From assembly GCF_963082655.1 (NCBI RefSeq), contig NC_081556.1, forward strand, positions 69,053,227 to 69,117,226: a DNA stretch of 64,000 bases. Reading direction: 5' to 3'. Shown here one piece after another: positions 1 through 10,400 of the stretch. The first letter of the stretch is position 1; every line of letters starts with the position of its first letter. The translations under genes and the position numbers were made by a program. Source of the DNA: Stomoxys calcitrans (taxonomy: Eukaryota; Arthropoda; Insecta; Diptera; Muscidae). A model generated the notes under the pieces. It searched no databases and was not told the DNA's origin. It saw only the letters and a program-made list of their open reading frames with translations.

Positions 1-340
1 TTTGAAGAATTACGACCAAAGCCCAAACATATTGTAGGAGTCATGGAGGAAATCGTTGTGTAAAATATTGAGAAGTTGGATTGATTGATGCATTAGCAAA
101 GTCGTTAAAAGTGAAAATCGGGAGATACATATATATGGGAGCTATATACAATATAGTAATCTGTAAATGTACGGATTTTTATGAAATTTAACAGTCATCG
201 GAAGAGTCATAAGAGAAACCTTAGTGCCAAATTTTGTGAGGATCGATTAACAAATTTTATTGCAGTATAAATCAAAATTGGACGATAATATAAAGGGAGC
301 TATATTTTAATCTTAACAGATTTTAATTAAAATCGGCACA
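1..340 (+). repeat. Degenerate DINE-like repeat, family 2
   Basis: This stretch resembles 3125-3345 in the same order: a phrase like AAAATCGG then a run like GGGAGCTATAT, a block on amino-acid-free text around GAAATTTAACAG, then GATTAACAAATT and a second GGGAGCT. Such short blocks with TCGG phrases are typical of the internal repeats of fly Helentron/DINE elements, but neither copy has the diagnostic CCTATAAAGTATATATATTC block or the CGGCCGGGCCG palindrome. It is non-coding. The family assignment is an inference. Confidence 0.45.
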
Positions 341-660
341 TACACTGCCACTTACTTGAATCGAACATACTCTATTACTACACTAATCTTATTTATTTTC
401 CCAAAATTATGATAGAAAGTGAAAGTAAAATATATCGTTTTTTTTAATTGCCTAATTTCAGTATAAAATGTTACAAATTTGTTCCCTATTATACAATATA
501 ACTAAGGACAATATAATAGAAACCAAACAAATTCGTAAATTTATGTCACTTGAATAGAACATCGCACGATTTTATCAGTTTTTGATTAAAAGTTGTTAAT
601 GAACGTTCACAAAATTATAGTCTAAGCTAAGAAAAGTTAAAAGAAACCCAAAAATTGCAA
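341..660. repeat. Short repeat, inverted relative to 3001-3110
   Basis: Bases about 355-430 (CTTGAATCGAACATACTC ... ACACTAATCTTA ... TTTCCCAAAATT) match the reverse complement of about 3030-3105. A third partial match, CACTTGAATAGAACA, lies near 546-560. This is AT-rich non-coding sequence of an unnamed family. Confidence 0.45.
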
Positions 661-917
661 AACGGATTGAACAAGTCCTCAAGTTTTGAAGAAGGAACAA
701 GATCATGGCAAATAACGAAACTGAATTTTCAATTCACTATAAAGCTAAAAAGGGAAAACTGAGGTGAGGTGAGATCTAAAATGCCAAAGTTCGAGCCGAA
801 TGTGTGTTACAAATGCTGACAACCACACCACTCTTAGACAAACCTTAAATATGTTTGATTTAGCTGCCCATTGTGTGTATGAATAGCAAATACTTTTTTC
901 TGATGTGGCGAATTTGA
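661..917. other. No gene recognised
   Basis: AT-rich sequence with no frame or motif I recognise. Its last ten bases (908-917, GCGAATTTGA) form the left target duplication of the SINE that follows. Confidence 0.5.
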
Positions 918-1223
918 GGCCAACGTAGCGCAGAGGTTAGCATGTCCGCCTATGACGCTGAACGCCTGGGTTCGAATCCTGGCAGGACCATCACAACAAA
1001 ACTTTCAGCGGTGATTCTCCCCTCCTAATGAATGCAACATTTGTGAGGTACTATGCCATGTAAAACTTCTCTCCAAAGAGGTATCGCACTGCGGCTATAA
1101 ATAGGAGGCCCCTTATCATTGAGCTAAAACTTGAATTGGACTGCACTCATTGATATGTGAGAAGTTTGCCCCTGTTCCTTAGTGGAATGTTCATGGGCAA
1201 AATATGCAAAATATGCAATATAT
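918..1223 (+). mobile_element. tRNA-derived SINE, full length (copy 1)
   Basis: The head carries Pol III promoter boxes: an A-box-like TAGCGCAGAGG at 926-936 and a perfect B box GGTTCGAATCC at 969-979, followed by a tRNA-like GGCAGGACCA. The unrelated body runs about 230 bp and includes CTCTCCAAAGAGG and TGATATGTGAGAAGTTTGCCCC. The 3' end has a self-complementary tail (TTTGCCC ... GGGCAAA) and a short ATATGCAA-type repeat. The decamer GCGAATTTGA occurs at 908-917 and again at 1224-1233, consistent with a target-site duplication from LINE-driven insertion. It is non-coding and presumably transcribed by Pol III. It shares head and body with 4136-4429. Confidence 0.85.
926..979 (+). promoter_or_regulatory. 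Internal Pol III promoter (A and B boxes) of the SINE
   Basis: TAGCGCAGAGG at 926-936 fits the A box (TRGCNNAGYNGG) loosely. GGTTCGAATCC at 969-979 is a perfect B box. The spacing is like that of a tRNA gene. Confidence 0.75.
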
Positions 1224-1298
1224 GCGAATTTGAAGCGATCGTCTCCAATTTTTTGTCTTGTCAAATAGATATGACGAAAAGGGTGTTAACTGTTTACA

Positions 1299-2335
1299 TT
1301 TTTATATCCACCACCGAAGGATGGGCGTATATTCATGTTGTCATTCCGTTTGCAACACATCGAAATATCCATTTCTGACCCTATAAAGTATATATATTCT
1401 TGATCAGCGTAAAAATTTAAGACGATCTGTTGAAATCACGCTACAGACGTTAAAAATAGAGATATTGAGCTGAAATTTTGCACAGATTCTTTTTTTTTTT
1501 TTTTGACTACAAGCAGGTTAAGTTTGAAGATGGGCTAAATCGAACTATATCTTGATATAGCCCCCATATAGACCGACCCGCCGATTTAGTGTTTTAGGCT
1601 TATAAAAGCCACATTTATTATCCGATTTTGCTGAAATTTTGGGACAGAGAGTTGTGTTATACCCCTCGAAATCCATCTTCAATTTGGTCCAGATCGGTCC
1701 AAATTTGGATATAGCTGCCATATAGACCGATCTCTCAATTTAAGGTCTTGCGCCCATAAAAGGCGCATTTATCATCCGATTTTGCCAAAACTTGGGACAA
1801 TGAGTTGTGTTAGGCCCTTCGATATTCTTCTTAAATCTGGCCTAGATCGGTCCAGATTTAGAAATAGCTGTCATACAAGACGCATTTATTGTCCGATGTC
1901 GCCGAAATTTGGGACAGAAAGTTGAGTTAGTCCCTTCGACATGGTTCTTAAATTTGGCTTGGATCGGTACAGATTTGGATGTAGCTGCCATATAGACCGA
2001 TATCTCGATTTAAAGGTTTGGCCTCATAAATGGCGCATTTATAATCCGATTTCACTGAAATTTGACACAGTGACTTATGTTAGGCTTTTCGACATCCGTG
2101 TCGTATATGGTTCAGATCGGTTTATTTTTAAATATAGCTATTTAAAAGACCAATATTTTGTTATGCACAATTTAACAATGACTTGTACTTATAAGTATTT
2201 GGTCCAAATCGGAACTTATTTCGATAAGGTATGCATTTTTCCCCGGATTTTGACAAAAGGTGGTTTACATATATACCCGAGGTGGTGGGTATCCAAAGTT
2301 TGGCCCGGCCGAACTTAACGCCTTTTTACTTTTTG
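1299..2335 (+). mobile_element. Helentron/DINE-1-like element (copy A, 'CGAAGG' subfamily)
   Basis: It opens with TTTTTATATCCACCACCGAA, then CGTTTGCAACACATCGAAAT and CCTATAAAGTATATATATTC, close to the conserved 5' block of Drosophila INE-1. The interior is made of about 150-bp units repeating phrases such as GTGTTAGGCCCTTCGA and TGCCATATAGACCGAT. The end carries GGCCCGGCCGAACTTAACG and TTTTTACTT. There is no transposase, so it is non-autonomous. The open frame at 1941-2318 is a by-product of the sub-repeats. Related copies lie at 32352-33675, 38925-40034 and 63895-64000. Confidence 0.8.
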
Positions 2336-2454
2336 TGAATAAAAATATTAAATTAAAGAATCTTGATGACTTTAATTATTAGATCCGCAATCGTCGAAAG
2401 GTAAACCACCTTATTAATCGTTTTCATAGTCAATGATATATTGTCATATATATT

Positions 2455-2850
2455 GAGCTCTATTGCTGACATCATATAAGAGACTTTATAGTAGGACTTT
2501 ATCTGGCTCAAAAACATTTTCGGAGACTTGGGGTGGGAATTTCAACTCGAAAATGCCTCTTCGTAAATGACTTAGGTCAAATCTTGGATTAAACACCAAA
2601 ATTTTGAGATATTGAAGTGACCACCATATTCTCTGGATTTAAATATTATTGAAAGAGTATAGGCACGTAAATATATCAAGTAGGAAAAACTGACTTCTTT
2701 AACTTATTGAGGAAAAAAAACAACCCTCTTTCAGCATAAAAGCCGATTTTAAAAGGAAGTTACAAGATTTTATATCGAAAAAGATATCGCAATGGATCCT
2801 AAAACAGGATAAAGATACCACTTATGGAATGTATTGAAAAAACTTAGTAC
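2455..2850 (+). pseudogene. Tc1-like transposase, 3' relic
   Basis: Conceptual translation across frame breaks gives a phrase like GDLGWEFQLEN, then VKSWI and FEIL, then PPYSLDLNIIERV. These correspond to the C-terminal half of a Tc1-type DDE transposase, where a WPPxSPDLNPIE-type motif carries the last catalytic acid. Downstream residues (ARKYI, DIAM) fit the usual C-terminal helix region. Several stops (TGA at the expected Trp, TAG, TGA, TAA) and frameshifts make it dead. The N-terminal DNA-binding half and the first two catalytic acids are not visible. The adjoining element ends were not identified. Assignment rests on motif memory and is moderate. Confidence 0.55.
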
Positions 2851-3124
2851 TTAATTTAGAATATTATAATAATAATATCTGACTTTAGATTTCATTTCAA
2901 CTAATTTCAATCAAGATATTCTATTCAAATTACCCAAATAAAGTTATGTTAATGGAAGCAGATTTTTAGTATTTTATTTTGAAATGAGACAAGATTTAAA
3001 AGATAACGATGTACTTTATTACCACTTCCTACAACAATTTTGGGAAATTATTTAAGATTAGTGTATTAATGGAGTTTGTTCTATTCAAGTGTCAAATCAT
3101 AGAAGAGGATACTGTACAAATTTT
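2851..3124 (-). repeat. Unassigned AT-rich sequence with an inverted copy of the 355-430 repeat
   Basis: Bases 3030-3105 match 355-430 on the opposite strand. With the direct repeat pair 1-340 and 3125-3345 next to each, similar material brackets the SINE-DINE-Tc1 block. The rest of the stretch shows nothing recognisable. Confidence 0.4.
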
Positions 3125-3350
3125 TGTCTAATCAGAAATACGTGAACAAAGGCTTTAAAAGTTAAAATCGGTTGAAACATATGTATGGAAGCTATATGTG
3201 AAATTCAACAGACATGACGCGAGTATAATGGAATCCTTTGTGCAAAATTTAATGCAAATCGGTTAACAAATTAACAGATTATAGCAGTATTAGTTCAAAC
3301 TGGACGAATATATGTATGGGAGCTAAATATGAAATTTTTGACTTTTAAAT
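3125..3350 (+). repeat. Degenerate DINE-like repeat, family 2 (second copy)
   Basis: Carries the same ordered blocks as 90-320: AAAATCGG, TATGGAAGCTATAT, GAAATTCAACAG, a TGCAAAATTTAATGCAAATC phrase, TTAACAAATTAACAG and GTATGGGAGCTA. Non-coding. Confidence 0.45.
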
Positions 3351-3587
3351 TTTTTGCCGAGATAGTCTTTGTATTTTGAGATTTACGGAGCCATTTTTGG
3401 TTTGATTTTAATTTTGATGATTTGGATTGGTGATAAAATTTTAACGACATTATTACTATTATTATGATTTAATTAAAAGTTATACTGTTTGGAAATTGTA
3501 AATTTTTGGTCAAAAAAGTATTTCCATTGTTTAGTTTCTATTGAAAAAAGTTGCTTAAATACCTCGAGTGATCAAAACGTAAAACTC

Positions 3588-4105
3588 AGATCCCTCCCCA
3601 AAAGCAGGAAAACCTTACCACACGAAGGCGAAAGATCTTCATCCTATTAGTCTGTCATCCTTTATGCCGAAGACACTAGAAAGTCGCCTTCATAGAAGAT
3701 GCTCTTGCTGGCAAGGAATATATAATGGTAGCATTTCTTGACATTGAGGGTGTCTTCAATAATGTAAATACAAACGAAAGGAAGAAGGTTATTAATAACT
3801 TACTTAATAAAAAATACATTATGGCATGTTTGAAATCTGTAGGTCTAAGCAGATGGATCAGCATATAGTAGAATATAGCCGTTAAAAATGTATTCATCCA
3901 GTATTATTGTCTCTGGAAGAAAAAGGTGTAAAATTGGTCGCGTATGCTGATGACTTGGTTATTGAGGTTTTGGGAAAGTTTCCCAGTACTCTTAGAGATA
4001 TTCTTCAGAAGCTCTGGTCTAAGCGCAAATTCGTGTAAGAGAGATACAAGTTAGCTACCTTGGCACCTCTCTCCATGTGAAGAGAAAAATGAAAGTAATA
4101 TTATT
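3588..4105 (+). pseudogene. LINE reverse transcriptase relic (I/LOA-type)
   Basis: Frame-shifted pieces read as PKAGKPYHTKAKDLHPISL (start of the RT fingers/palm), then VAFLDIEGVFNNV, the RT motif A in the form typical of I/LOA-group non-LTR elements, then VAYADDLVIEVLGKF, the YADD catalytic motif C. A phrase SYLGTSLH follows, where YLG normally begins the thumb. The order is right, but the segments between motifs are deleted, with stops and shifts throughout. It belongs to the same broad family as the RT relics at 37497-37790 and 38490-38865 on the opposite strand. A complete element would make an endonuclease-RT-RNase H protein of over 1,000 residues. Confidence 0.75.
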
Positions 4106-4135
4106 ATTAGTTTTCTATAAGTAAGGGATTAAGGA

Positions 4136-4429
4136 GGTCACCGTAGCGCAGAGGTTAGCATGTCCGCCTATGTCGCTGAACGCCTGAGTTTGAATCCTGG
4201 CGAGACCATCAGAAAAAAATTTTCAGAGGTGGTTTTCCCCTCCTAATGTTGGCAACATTTGTGAGGTACTATGCCATGTAAAACTTCTCTCCAAAGAGGT
4301 ATCGCACTGTGGCACGCCGTTCGGACTCGGCTATAAAAAGGAGGCCCCTTATCATTGAGCTTAAACTTGAATCGGACTGCACTCATTGATATGTGAGAAG
4401 TTTGCCCCTGTTCCAAAATTTGCATTTGC
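4136..4429 (+). mobile_element. tRNA-derived SINE, full length (copy 2) with 13-bp TSD
   Basis: Same head, body and tail as 918-1223. The A-box region TAGCGCAGAGG is kept; the B box has decayed to AGTTTGAATCC. The 13-mer AAGGGATTAAGGA occurs at 4123-4135 and 4430-4442, flanking the element exactly, which fixes both ends. It retains about 17 bp (CACGCCGTTCGGACTCG region) missing from copy 1 but echoed in the degenerate copy near 20345. The antisense open frame 4243-4497 and the sense frame 4393-4725 are incidental. Confidence 0.85.
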
Positions 4430-4442
4430 AAGGGATTAAGGA

Positions 4443-5078
4443 AATGGAAATTAATCTCCTCTCTATTCCCCTCACCACACTTTCCTTCAAACAGCAAGTA
4501 ATGTTTAATAACTCATTTGGTACTAGTTTGTTGAAATATGGATTGCATTTTGGTAATTATTGCTTTTATGAGGCCTTAGTGATGTTTTCCCTGAAAATGT
4601 TCCCGCAAAGTAACTCATTCGAAAGCAAAGAGTTTGTCTTCAAATGTTTTTTCTCTCAAACTGACTGCTGCAGTATGTCTCTTCAAGTTCTTGTTGGCCA
4701 AGCCATCTCTTTAGTCTGCCCGTAGAGTGTTGCATGAAGCGAAGCTGCTTTTGTGTGCGTGTGTGTCCGATTGTTTGAATATGTGAAAGTATAAAAATTT
4801 CGTGTAAGATAAAACCTCAGAAGCATGATGTGAGAATATCTATAAATTTCTGGAAATTCTCCAAATCAATATTCACCAACACACATGAAGAGTATTGACT
4901 TTCAATTTAAACATAACATGCTCATACATATTTATCTTCGTGCACTGCAATGGGTCGAAAAGAGAGCTGGCAAACCATAGATATTCGCTCCATTTGATTG
5001 TTTCGATATTTTTCTTCATATTTTTCTTCATAGTCGATAGTATCGACAAATTTGTTAAATGGCTGACTTATTGATTGA
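4443..5078. other. No gene recognised
   Basis: Contains a chance frame through 4725, a short TG tract near 4749-4768 and AT-rich sequence. No element recognised. GTCGATAGTATCGAC at 5033-5047 is a perfect 15-bp palindrome-like CGATA motif. Confidence 0.4.
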
Positions 5079-5700
5079 TCAACGCCCAGTCCAAACGGCT
5101 AAAGGTGGAGTCATAAAATTTGGCACAAATGTGGGTCGTAGGCGAGATTTTGTAACATTCGTACGTTTAGGTACTAAAAGGTACGAAATTGTGAATTTTT
5201 TACCCATCGCGAACGGATAGAGAGGGCTAAAATTATGAATTTTTATTTTATTAAAGAGCGTCACGAAAAACTAAGATTTGGTGATTAAAATTTCCCAAAG
5301 TTATACCGGAAGTGGGAGAAAGAGTACGCTTAGTAACACAATTGGTACCTTTGGTATCTTTTTTGTTAATTTAGCTAGAGCTTTGAGTTTTGGTATTTAA
5401 TGACACAATGGCAACCTAAATTCGGAGGCCAAATGAGTTTTCGGACTGTTTGACATTTAGGTTCTAAAAAGTACCAAAAATGGTATGAAATAGGTAAACT
5501 TTGCATAGAGCGAACGGGTAGAGCGAAATATGAATATTAAAAAATAGTACTGGAATGGGAAAAAAATGCGTTTAGTACCGTATTTGTTATCATTTCGTAC
5601 TTTCGCGACTGGTACTGGTACTATATTTACGGATTGAGCTAAAGATCTCAAAATTGCGATACAGTTACATCTTGATTTTGGATGTACCATCGGAGGCATC
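5079..5700. repeat. Unnamed ~290-bp tandem (two-unit) repeat
   Basis: Unit 1 (about 5163-5355) and unit 2 (about 5455-5615) share, in order: TTTAGGTACTAAAAGGTACG versus TTTAGGTTCTAAAAAGTACC, GCGAACGGATAGAG versus GCGAACGGGTAGAG, a GGAAGTGGGAGAAAGAGTACG versus GGAATGGGAAAAAAATGCG block, and TTAGTA plus a GGTAT/GTTATC end. The period is about 290 bp. GGTAC and GTACC are over-represented. The antisense frames within it have no recognisable product. Confidence 0.55.
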
Positions 5701-6353
5701 GAAGCGACCGGGCATATGCTCTTATGTTAAAGACGAGTAAATAAAACTTACTTTTCATGAGTATAGATTAAATAGTTAAAAACTCAGGTGGTGTGAGTAA
5801 TTTAACTTAAAGTTATTTCTTTGGAATAGATAAGCACTTTACCATATTATCGTCGACGATACCTTTTCTGAAACTTATTACTGAATGAACTAGTAAAAGA
5901 AATTTGAAATTTTATTTAAATATATGTAACTAAAATGTTTAAAAATTTTATTTCTTGAGTTCAAAATAACATGCTCGGAAGTAAGCACAATTTAAAAAGT
6001 GTTGAACTAAAATTGAATTTACGGACTATGGCATTGTCAACTCCAAAAATATATTCTATTAGCTCCCCACAAACACGCGAAATAATGTGCGACATAATTT
6101 TAAAGTAATAATTTTAAAGCATAATTTACATATGTAATTAAAAATCGTTTTGCTGGCTCGAGAATCGTACCTTTGTATTGGAAGCTAAAATACATGCTCA
6201 GTGCTATAAAAGCATGTACACTTTTTCTGGCAAAATGTTAGTTTAAATTATGCTCCCTTCCACTACTGATAACATTGTGTCTATAAATAGAATATGTCAA
6301 ACCTAAACAAAAAAGCATGACCATCTTTGATGGAAAATAGTTAGAAAATGATA
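5701..6353. other. AT-rich, nothing recognised
   Basis: No repeat, RNA or coding motif that I can support. Confidence 0.4.
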
Positions 6354-6396
6354 TTTTGCCCCTGTTCCTTAGTGGAATGTTCATGGGCAAAATTTC
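6354..6396 (+). mobile_element. SINE 3'-tail fragment
   Basis: TTTGCCCCTGTTCCTTAGTG and ATGTTCATGGGCAAAAT match the 3' end of the SINE at 1168-1206 base for base, with none of the body or head. It is a 5'-truncated insertion or remnant. Confidence 0.7.
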
Positions 6397-7060
6397 CAAT
6401 TGCAATTTAAAACAGCTGAGCAATTGATAGTGTGGGAGTGGGACGCAGGCAAAACTGGGTTGTGAAATTAAGATGTGTCCGCCAACCTCCAATTAGAGGA
6501 TTCAAAGAGTTCGGAAATAGCGATTTTTTTCAATAATATTAACATTCCGTTTTAATGCTCGTTAGTTCATGTTTTACCAGTGGGAAGTAAAAAGTGAATT
6601 AGTAGTATCTAAAAACAATTTCGTAACTGTTAGCTAGCACATAATTCTTTGGAGCCATAGGAACTTCAATATTTCCCAAAGTTAGTTTATATTAACTAGT
6701 GTTGAGTTTAAAAATTTTTTGAGTATACATGCATACCTGTACAACAGCTAGTCAGCTATATTCAAAGTATATTTGAGTAAAGATTATATTAAAAATGCCC
6801 CACAAATATATGGTCTGCAAACTGTAAACCTTTTTTGGGTATTTGTGCCCCTACTTTCACACAAAGTTGGGATTTCTCACAAAAGATCATGACCCAGAAA
6901 CAGTTGGGCAGTGTTATTAACACAGTTAACATGATGATTATCGTTAAAAAAATAAATTTGTCTCAATTTTAAAAACTTTTTATTAAAAGAAGTAAAGTTT
7001 GTCTTATGAATTATGGAATTGCTGGTTAGTAAAAAGTACATTTCAAGAAAAAATTAATTA
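6397..7060. other. AT-rich, nothing recognised
   Basis: Non-coding, with no recognisable element. Confidence 0.4.
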
Positions 7061-7065
7061 TTAAC

Positions 7066-7128
7066 CGATAGTATCGATAGTGTTAAAAAGTATCGATGCT
7101 ATCAATAGTGGCATCGATAGTTTACCAG
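7066..7128. promoter_or_regulatory. Cluster of ATCGAT/CGATA motifs
   Basis: AGTATCGATAG, AGTATCGATGC, CTATCAATAG and GCATCGATAG lie within about 60 bp. In flies, ATCGATA-type sites bind DREF and CGATA clusters bind BEAF-32; function here is inference. They could equally be decayed transposon sequence. Confidence 0.35.
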
Positions 7129-7592
7129 CTCTAGTTGAAGAGGCTTACGAAGTATCACTTGCCCAAAAGGTGTAAAAGACCCTTCCCGACATTCAAAGTC
7201 ACTTCATTTATTAAAAAGAACAATACATTTAGAAACTCCAAATTCCAAAACTTGCATTGACAAGAAAAACAAACTGAAAGCAAAACGAATAAACCCTCTC
7301 ACTTAGTATAAAAAATAATAACTTAATTTTAAAGATTTAAGCTAAAGATGACGAGCTATAGATGTCCAATTTTACAACTATTTAAAGAAAAATTTCTTTT
7401 GTGAGAAGGTTTTATTTTTATTGTAACTGCTTAACATTTCCATATATTGTTGAACATTAGACGCAGATTGGACACCTTTTTTTTGTTAAAGTCAAATCGT
7501 CTGCGGTGAAGGATGGCTTCTTACGAGAAAATTTTAAAGTATTTTAATGCAAAATGTTAAGCTTACAGTAAAATACGCTTTGTTACCCGGAC
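7129..7592. other. AT-rich, nothing recognised
   Basis: No supportable feature. Confidence 0.35.
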
Positions 7593-7895
7593 ATGTTGTT
7601 GCATGTTCCGTATCAAACTAAAGTACCTCGGCATGTAAAGGTATCCCGACCAACTCATATCGCACGGCATTGTTCTGTACCCCGATTGATACGTTCAATC
7701 ACAGAAATATACATGCCTTCGTCCACTGTGCCTACAAGAGCTGTTTATTCGCAACGAATAACCCACCAAGTATCTGAAGAGAGAAAATTTGTTAATTCTT
7801 CGGGATGCAATTTTTTCCTACCCAATCATAACAGAAGTTGTTGCACGCCTTGCCAAAAAGTACTCCCTAAGTTCACATTACTTGCCCTTTTATGA
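7593..7895 (+). CDS. Uncharacterised 100-codon open frame
   Basis: A continuous frame from ATG at 7593 to TGA at 7893-7895. The product would be basic, with several cysteines (a CCTPCQK stretch near the C-terminus) and no signal peptide or membrane segment. GC content is higher than in the flanks, which makes chance openness somewhat less likely, but I recognise no domain and see no splice or promoter context. It may be part of an unidentified transposon or just a chance frame. Confidence 0.15.
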   Translation: MLLHVPYQTKVPRHVKVSRPTHIARHCSVPRLIRSITEIYMPSSTVPTRAVYSQRITHQVSEERKFVNSSGCNFFLPNHNRSCCTPCQKVLPKFTLLALL

Positions 7896-8284
7896 AAAAG
7901 ATGGCAATTATTTACATTTGAATGTTTAATCCAATATTATTTCCTTTATTATTACCTTATTATATAAGTCGTAAACAAAAAATTGGATTTTACTTATGCT
8001 AAGCGTAGAAATTCATTAAAAATTTGTTCCAGTAATAGATAATTAAATTTCGTATAATTAATATTTTGTGTCTTCTATATTGCAATTTAAACAACAGTTT
8101 ATCAACTTATAAACCGATATAGTGTGCTTAGGCAACTTCGCCAAAAGATACAAATAATACAGTAAATGGTAATTACACGGGTACATACTATTCGTGTTCC
8201 ACTGTATATCTGGTGTTTCCATGGTGATCGTTGTAATGGACATTCATCGAGCCATTGGCAATATTATAAATTAATTGAAATACA
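7896..8284. other. No gene recognised
   Basis: AT-rich sequence up to the transposon end at about 8285. Confidence 0.35.
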
Positions 8285-9065
8285 GAGTTTTTTCAGCGAC
8301 GCTACAAAATTAGACCGACAGCAAACGACGCCATATTTTTTGAGGCTCTTTTGACATTGCTCTTCAGCCATTGCTATGGAAAGATATTCGAAGCAACAAC
8401 TAGTCGAAATTATTAAAGATTACTATCGAAATTCGGAGTTAGTGGCCTCATCGTTTTCATCGAAAAATCATCTTCAGCAATTATGCGTTATTGGTCAGAC
8501 AGCAATCCACACGTACTCCATGAATCATGACATCTTGAAAATATTATGGTACTTCTTCCGTGATGATCAGGACCGGCACGTTACTGTGAATTGGAATCGC
8601 TACCGTTCAATGATAACAGAATATTTTTGGCTCTTATTAGATGATACGGGCTTGGAGAAGATGTGGTTCCAACAGGACGGCGCCACATAGTGAATGCCAC
8701 AATCAGTTTATTGGAAACCAAGATTGGAGAGCGTGTTATTCTACGAAATGGTCGTGCGAATTGACGCCAGTAGACTATTTATTCTGGGGATACGTGAAGT
8801 CTATGGTCTATGCCAACAAGCCAGCGACGATTGACGAACTTCGTTCCAATATCGAATGTGAAATTTTAGCAGTATCGGCCTATTCATGCTTGAAAACCGT
8901 CGAAAATTGGGTTCAGCATCAAGCATGCTCCTGGTGCCCATGCAAAAGAAATCGAATCCCATACATAACGGCATCGAACGTATTTTCACAGTATTAAACA
9001 ATTTCATTGATACCCACAACCATTTTTGTTTTATTAAAAAAAGCTTTTGTAGCGCTGAAAAAACC
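8285..9065 (+). mobile_element. Deleted Tc1/mariner-superfamily DNA transposon
   Basis: TTTTTTCAGCGACGCTACAAAA near 8289 (left) pairs with TTTTGTAGCGCTGAAAAAA near 9042-9061 (right) as imperfect terminal or subterminal inverted repeats. Between them lies one transposase relic (8376-8968). The element is about 0.8 kb, much shorter than an intact member should be, because most of the transposase is deleted. Confidence 0.7.
8376..8968 (+). pseudogene. DDE transposase relic (DUF4817/DDE_3-type, Tc1-mariner group)
   Basis: It begins with ATG and the phrase MERYSKQQLVEIIKDYYRNS, the usual start of a helix-turn-helix N-terminus in this insect family. After about 30 residues the frame jumps, by internal deletion, to YFFRDDQDRHVTVNWNRYRS and then MWFQQDGAT, where the D of QQDGAT is the second catalytic acid. 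A frameshift near 8690 follows, then LTPVDYLFWGYVKSMVY, the third acid region (the family normally reads LTPLDYFLWGYVK), and KPATIDEL. A second shift leads to AHAKEIESHT and a stop at 8966-8968. The segment carrying the first catalytic acid is gone, so it cannot be active. A related relic is at 46378-46999 on the other strand. Confidence 0.85.
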
Positions 9066-9301
9066 CGTTATAAAGAAGCAAAACAGAAAAAAAATTCAAC
9101 TTGACCAACAAAGACGACATCATTGTCCCAAATACTTCTCTCAATGCATTATAAATTGCGCTATGGGTCGATCTAACATGAACATATGCTCAGCCTCTTT
9201 CTTATAACTCTTGAATAGAAGAATAGACAAGATTGGAACAATATGATTCCAGCAACAATCATTATGAATGGCCGTTCTACCGTCTGGAAAACTCGGTAGT
9301 G
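9066..9301. other. No gene recognised
   Basis: AT-rich, non-coding. Short chance frames only. Confidence 0.35.
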
Positions 9302-9440
9302 AAGTTGTTGGTAATTTTCTTCTTCGATCACTTGCTATCTCCACCAATTCTGCATTGAGTGAGTCGTCGTAGTGCTCATGAAGTTGTTGGTAGCTTTCCT
9401 AAATCACGTGCTATCTTCACCAATACCACATTGAATGAAT
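9302..9440. repeat. Two-unit tandem duplication, ~77-bp period
   Basis: GAAGTTGTTGGTAATTTTC ... CACTTGCTATCTCCACCAAT ... CATTGAGTGA near 9302-9362 recurs as GAAGTTGTTGGTAGCTTTC ... CACGTGCTATCTTCACCAAT ... CATTGAATGA near 9379-9440. Function unknown. Confidence 0.6.
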
Positions 9441-10309
9441 TGGCGTGGTCATTCATAAAAGGATCTAATGAAGGGGAAGCGTGGGGTCCTCCATTCTGGT
9501 AATTATTTTTCATTCCAGCACAAACTTCTGCAGAAATACAAAATGTTAAAAGCACACCTTCTTTCTCACTCCAAAGCTATTAAATATCTTATCTCGAACT
9601 AGCGTCACCTGCTTTAGTAGACCAAATGTCTTCCACAACCATTTGTATCGTCTAGAGCCCCCTGAGTCAAATAATAGTTACTTTTCTTATAAGCCCAAGG
9701 AAATAATTCCGCCAAGGGGCTTAGGGTGCCTCACTTGTGCAATGGTTCTTTATTCTTCCGTAAAGATAATTTATTACACAAATCAATTTTAAAACTGAAT
9801 CGACTTTCGAGCACATTATAATAAACCACACAGCACCTCTCAATTCGCAGGCGGGAATAGTATAAAAACCTCGTGGGTCCAAAAGTATAGTTCATTATAA
9901 GATTTAGCAGCTATATTATATTGACGTTGCCAGACAACGTCTAGCCAAAGCATATTATCAATGACAAACCACATATGTTTATCGCACCCATCCGCTCGAT
10001 GCCAACGAAAAAGGTCGTTAAAAGAAACTAATATCCAAATTTCATAACAATGTGCTTCATTTGTCTTGTTTATTTCCAAACTCCAAATAAAAAACATATG
10101 TGCTAAAAACCTGTGAGATGAATAAAAGCCTTTTTAAGCTATTGACTTAAAAAGAGCAATTGAAACAATTAATTCTAATGTAGTATGAAGGTAAGAATGA
10201 GTTTGTGCTAAAAATTTCATGCAATTATGTTTAGGAAAACTATGATATTTTGTTAAATTTTTTCATAAAAATTCTGAAAGCTGAACAGAATACTTCGCTT
10301 TATACGCCA
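9441..10309. other. No gene recognised
   Basis: Contains an 85-codon antisense chance frame (9840-10097) without recognisable domains. I see no element ends. Confidence 0.3.
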
Positions 10310-10400
10310 AGACTGTTCGAGGCCTACGCTGGCTCCTAGCTTTGATCCATATGTGTAGCATAAAGTTTCAGATTGCTATCGCAGAGTTCCGTGAATCTAA
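10310..10400 (-). pseudogene. LINE RNase H fragment, short
   Basis: On the minus strand the phrase ATATGGATCAAAGCTAGGAG corresponds to the DGSK start of the LINE RNase H domain seen at 18300-18350 and 27920-27960. The plus-strand text CTAGCTTTGATCCAT is shared with those copies. Only about 90 bp remain. Confidence 0.45.

Noticed and set aside
918..990. A functional tRNA gene
   Set aside because: The Pol III boxes are there, but the arms do not form a full cloverleaf, the sequence continues into a SINE body, and a decayed duplicate exists at 4136.
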